DNA of 64,000 bases from Paraburkholderia sp. SOS3 (GTDB lineage Bacteria; Pseudomonadota; Gammaproteobacteria; Burkholderiales; Burkholderiaceae): positions 620,001 through 684,000 of the forward strand of contig NZ_CP018812.1 in assembly GCF_001922345.1 (NCBI RefSeq), read 5' to 3'. The position numbers were made by a program, and so were the translations under genes. Shown piece by piece: positions 62,218 through 64,000 of the stretch; the first letter of the stretch is position 1; each line of letters opens with the position of its first letter. The notes under the pieces were generated by a model. It saw only the letters and a list, made by a program, of their open reading frames with translations. It did no database searches and was not told the origin of the DNA.

Positions 62218-63138
62218 TCATCGGCGCTGATTCCATACATCGCGCAGCGTCTGGCGAAGCAGCGGAATGGTCTGTTCGAGCAAAGGCCAGGTGGGACGCT
62301 GAGCTGATGTCGCAATCCATAACGTGGTCTGAAGCGGTGGGTCAACGATCGGGCGCAAATAAAACGGCTGTTGCTGGTCGTCGGTGTGGACTGCCTTCAG
62401 AGACAGAACCGCATGAAGGTGCGCATCATGCACGAGGTTCAGAATCGCGGGAATGCTCTCGATTTCCAGTGCGATACGCGGCTTTAACGAGAGCTGAGCC
62501 ATCGCCCCCTCCAGCAGCAAGCGGATCGAATGCGGGCGACTCGGCATGACAAGCTGATGCTGGGCCACCTCGGCGAGGCTGACCGGCTCACCGGTCAGCT
62601 TGTCTCCGGGCGAGGGCGGGGTCGGGCAGCTTGAAACGAGGTACAACTGCTCGTCAAGAACCGGCGAAAGCTCAATGGATGGCGAAGTTGCGTTCGTGTA
62701 GACCACTGCACAGTCGGCACGCCCGATGGCGAGCCATTCGAGCGTGTAGGCCGAAAGGCCCTCGAGGATGCAAAGTGTCGCTCCTGGAAAGCGTTCGCGA
62801 AATCGCCGAACCAGAGGCACAGCCAGCTTCAAACTGACGCTAGGCGGCAGCGCAATCACAAGTCTGCCCGTTGCCTGTCCGCGCCCTTCCTCCATGTCTG
62901 ACTGAACGCGTTCTACCTGAGCCAGAACGCTCCGGCTGTGTTCGAGCAGCCGTCTGCCCGGTTCCGTCAGCGTAACGCCGCGCCCATTGCGTTCGAGAAG
63001 CACCTGCCGAAATTCCAGTTCGAGAGCACGCACTTGCCGGCTCAGTACGGGCTGGGCAATGGAGAGGAAGTTTGCTGCGCGCGTGAAGCTGCCCGATTCG
63101 GCAACACGCACGAAATATTCCAGCTGGCGCAGTTCCAT
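62218..63138 (-). CDS. LysR-type transcriptional regulator
   Basis: 306 residues. The winged-helix N-terminus is classical (MELRQLEYFVRVAESGSFTR, AANFLSIAQPVLSRQVRALE), and an effector-binding domain follows. GGAGGAG precedes the ATG. It is divergent from the ligI-like gene and probably controls it in response to a pathway intermediate. It ends convergent with the DHA2 exporter gene. Confidence 0.93.
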   Translation of the reverse strand: MELRQLEYFVRVAESGSFTRAANFLSIAQPVLSRQVRALELEFRQVLLERNGRGVTLTEPGRRLLEHSRSVLAQVERVQSDMEEGRGQATGRLVIALPPSVSLKLAVPLVRRFRERFPGATLCILEGLSAYTLEWLAIGRADCAVVYTNATSPSIELSPVLDEQLYLVSSCPTPPSPGDKLTGEPVSLAEVAQHQLVMPSRPHSIRLLLEGAMAQLSLKPRIALEIESIPAILNLVHDAHLHAVLSLKAVHTDDQQQPFYLRPIVDPPLQTTLWIATSAQRPTWPLLEQTIPLLRQTLRDVWNQRR

Positions 63139-63185
63139 GGCCTCCTCCGGGAATGCAAAACGCACATAGCTAATATACACGAAAT

Positions 63186-63202
63186 AACATTGTTTGATAT
63201 CA
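63186..63202. promoter_or_regulatory. Candidate LysR operator with two small dyads
   Basis: Within the AT-rich divergent gap 63139-63437, AACATTGTT is a perfect 4-1-4 dyad and TGATATCA follows at once. LysR sites are usually short AT-rich dyads in this position. Evidence is sequence symmetry and location only. Confidence 0.4.
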
Positions 63203-63437
63203 GAATATAAAAAATAATGCGGTTGTCGTGATGGCCAGCGCATGGGGGAGACAGGCAAGGGTGCATTACATGACCGACCATGCGAGGTGGAATCTCGCAC
63301 GCCCGGCTTACTCGTTCCGGATGCCGCCCCCCGGCGGAATGGATGCATCGTTGGCGGGGCGGCTCCAGCGTGCATCGAATTCTTCGAAGCAGCCGGCTCG
63401 TTATTCATTAAAAGATCGCGTCCGGAGAACATTGAAT

Positions 63438-64000
63438 GAAATTTCAGAAGAGTCCGGGTTGGCTGGACTGGTGCTCCGAGCCCTCCCGGCCGGTCTTCCT
63501 GCTTCCTGAGGGTGCAGTCGATGCCCATTGCCATGTTTTTGGTCCGGCTGACATTTTTCCTTTTGCTGCGGAGCGCAAGTACACGCCGTGCGACGCTAGC
63601 AAGGAGCAGCTGTTTGCGTTGCGCGATCGGTTGGGCTTTAGCCGCAATGTCATTGTCCAGGCCACATGTCACGGAACCGACAATCGTGCCTTGGTCGATG
63701 CGTGCCGGAGCTCGGGCGGACGAGCGCGCGGTGTCGCCTCGATTCGACCTGATATTTCGGATGGCGAATTACATGATTTACATGAAGCGGGTGTCAGAGG
63801 CGTGAGGTTCAACTTCGTCCGACGGCTGGTGGATTTCACGCCCAGGGACGAGTTACTGGACATTGCCGGCCGGGTAGCCGGACTGGGCTGGCATATCGTC
63901 GTCTATTTCGAGTCTGCCGATCTTCCGGATCTGTGGGACTTCTTTAGTGGTTTGCCGACCATCGTGGTAGTCGACCATATGGGACGCCCGGATGTCACGA
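63438..64000 (+). CDS. 2-pyrone-4,6-dicarboxylate lactonase-like amidohydrolase (cut by window edge)
   Basis: The frame runs from ATG 63438 to the edge with no stop, giving about 187 residues. It carries DAHCHVFGP (metal-site motif) near residue 32, KYTPCDAS, RGVRFNFVRR and VDHMGRPD, all typical of LigI and related amidohydrolases. LigI hydrolyses 2-pyrone-4,6-dicarboxylate in aromatic-acid (protocatechuate 4,5-cleavage) degradation. It is divergent from the LysR gene. The substrate may be another lactone, since this family is broad. Confidence 0.82.

Noticed and set aside
1..64000. CRISPR arrays, tRNA or rRNA genes, insertion sequences
   Set aside because: I found no spaced direct repeats, cloverleaf-like sequence, rRNA text or transposase in the parts that I read. 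A dedicated scan could still find a short one.

Overview
The window is a GC-rich stretch of a beta-proteobacterial chromosome or megaplasmid, most likely from a plant-associated Burkholderiaceae (Paraburkholderia, Trinickia, Caballeronia or Ralstonia relatives). This rests on codon use, on a Hrp2-family type III secretion system (T3SS) whose gene order matches Xanthomonas and Ralstonia, and on PIP-box (hrpII-box) promoters. The species cannot be fixed from sequence reading alone.

Layout. 1-9.1 kb: the tail of a LysR regulator, a dicarboxylate/amino-acid symporter, a tandem-domain Asp/Glu racemase-family enzyme, then a PIP-box-driven group of three genes: a racemase-fold protein with an effector-like N-terminus, a small chaperone-like protein and an 1113-residue effector-like protein. 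9.3-20.7 kb: a type IVb (R64 thin-pilus-like) pilus locus, with a PilT-type ATPase divergent from pilL-N-O-P-Q-R-S-M-V. 20.8-27.4 kb: the T3SS secretin sctC, an opposing luciferase-like monooxygenase, a soluble histidine kinase with an OmpR-type (HrpG-like) response regulator, and a second, degenerate secretin paralogue. 27.4-43.2 kb: the T3SS core as two divergent operons. On the minus strand the order is sctU-sctV-hpaP-sctQ-sctR-sctS-hpaA-sctD-hrpD6-pilin candidate-hpaB; on the plus strand it is hrpB1-sctI-sctJ-sctK-sctL-sctN-sctO-sctT. Each operon starts at a perfect PIP box with a matching -10 element.

43.4-64 kb: accessory metabolism. It holds a QueD-like protein with Ser in place of the catalytic Cys, an AraC regulator divergent from an exported aldose-processing set (Tat-signal aldo/keto reductase, six-bladed propeller protein, aldose 1-epimerase), a PLP aminotransferase, a YbdK-type carboxylate-amine ligase and an MHS-family transporter. 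These are followed by a three-subunit periplasmic molybdenum hydroxylase (molybdopterin subunit, 2Fe-2S subunit, triheme cytochrome c) with an SDR gene and a divergent AraC regulator, then a DHA2 drug exporter, and a LysR regulator divergent from a 2-pyrone-4,6-dicarboxylate lactonase-like gene cut by the window edge.

How it works together (inference). The HrpG-like two-component pair probably sits above an HrpB/HrpX-type AraC activator that is not in this window and that would read the three PIP boxes. This would co-express the injectisome with the racemase-fold candidate effector and the two genes behind it. The most unusual points are the candidate effector that looks like a paralogue of the neighbouring metabolic enzyme, the pair of T3SS secretin-like genes, and sctC placed directly behind a type IVb pilus operon instead of behind sctT.
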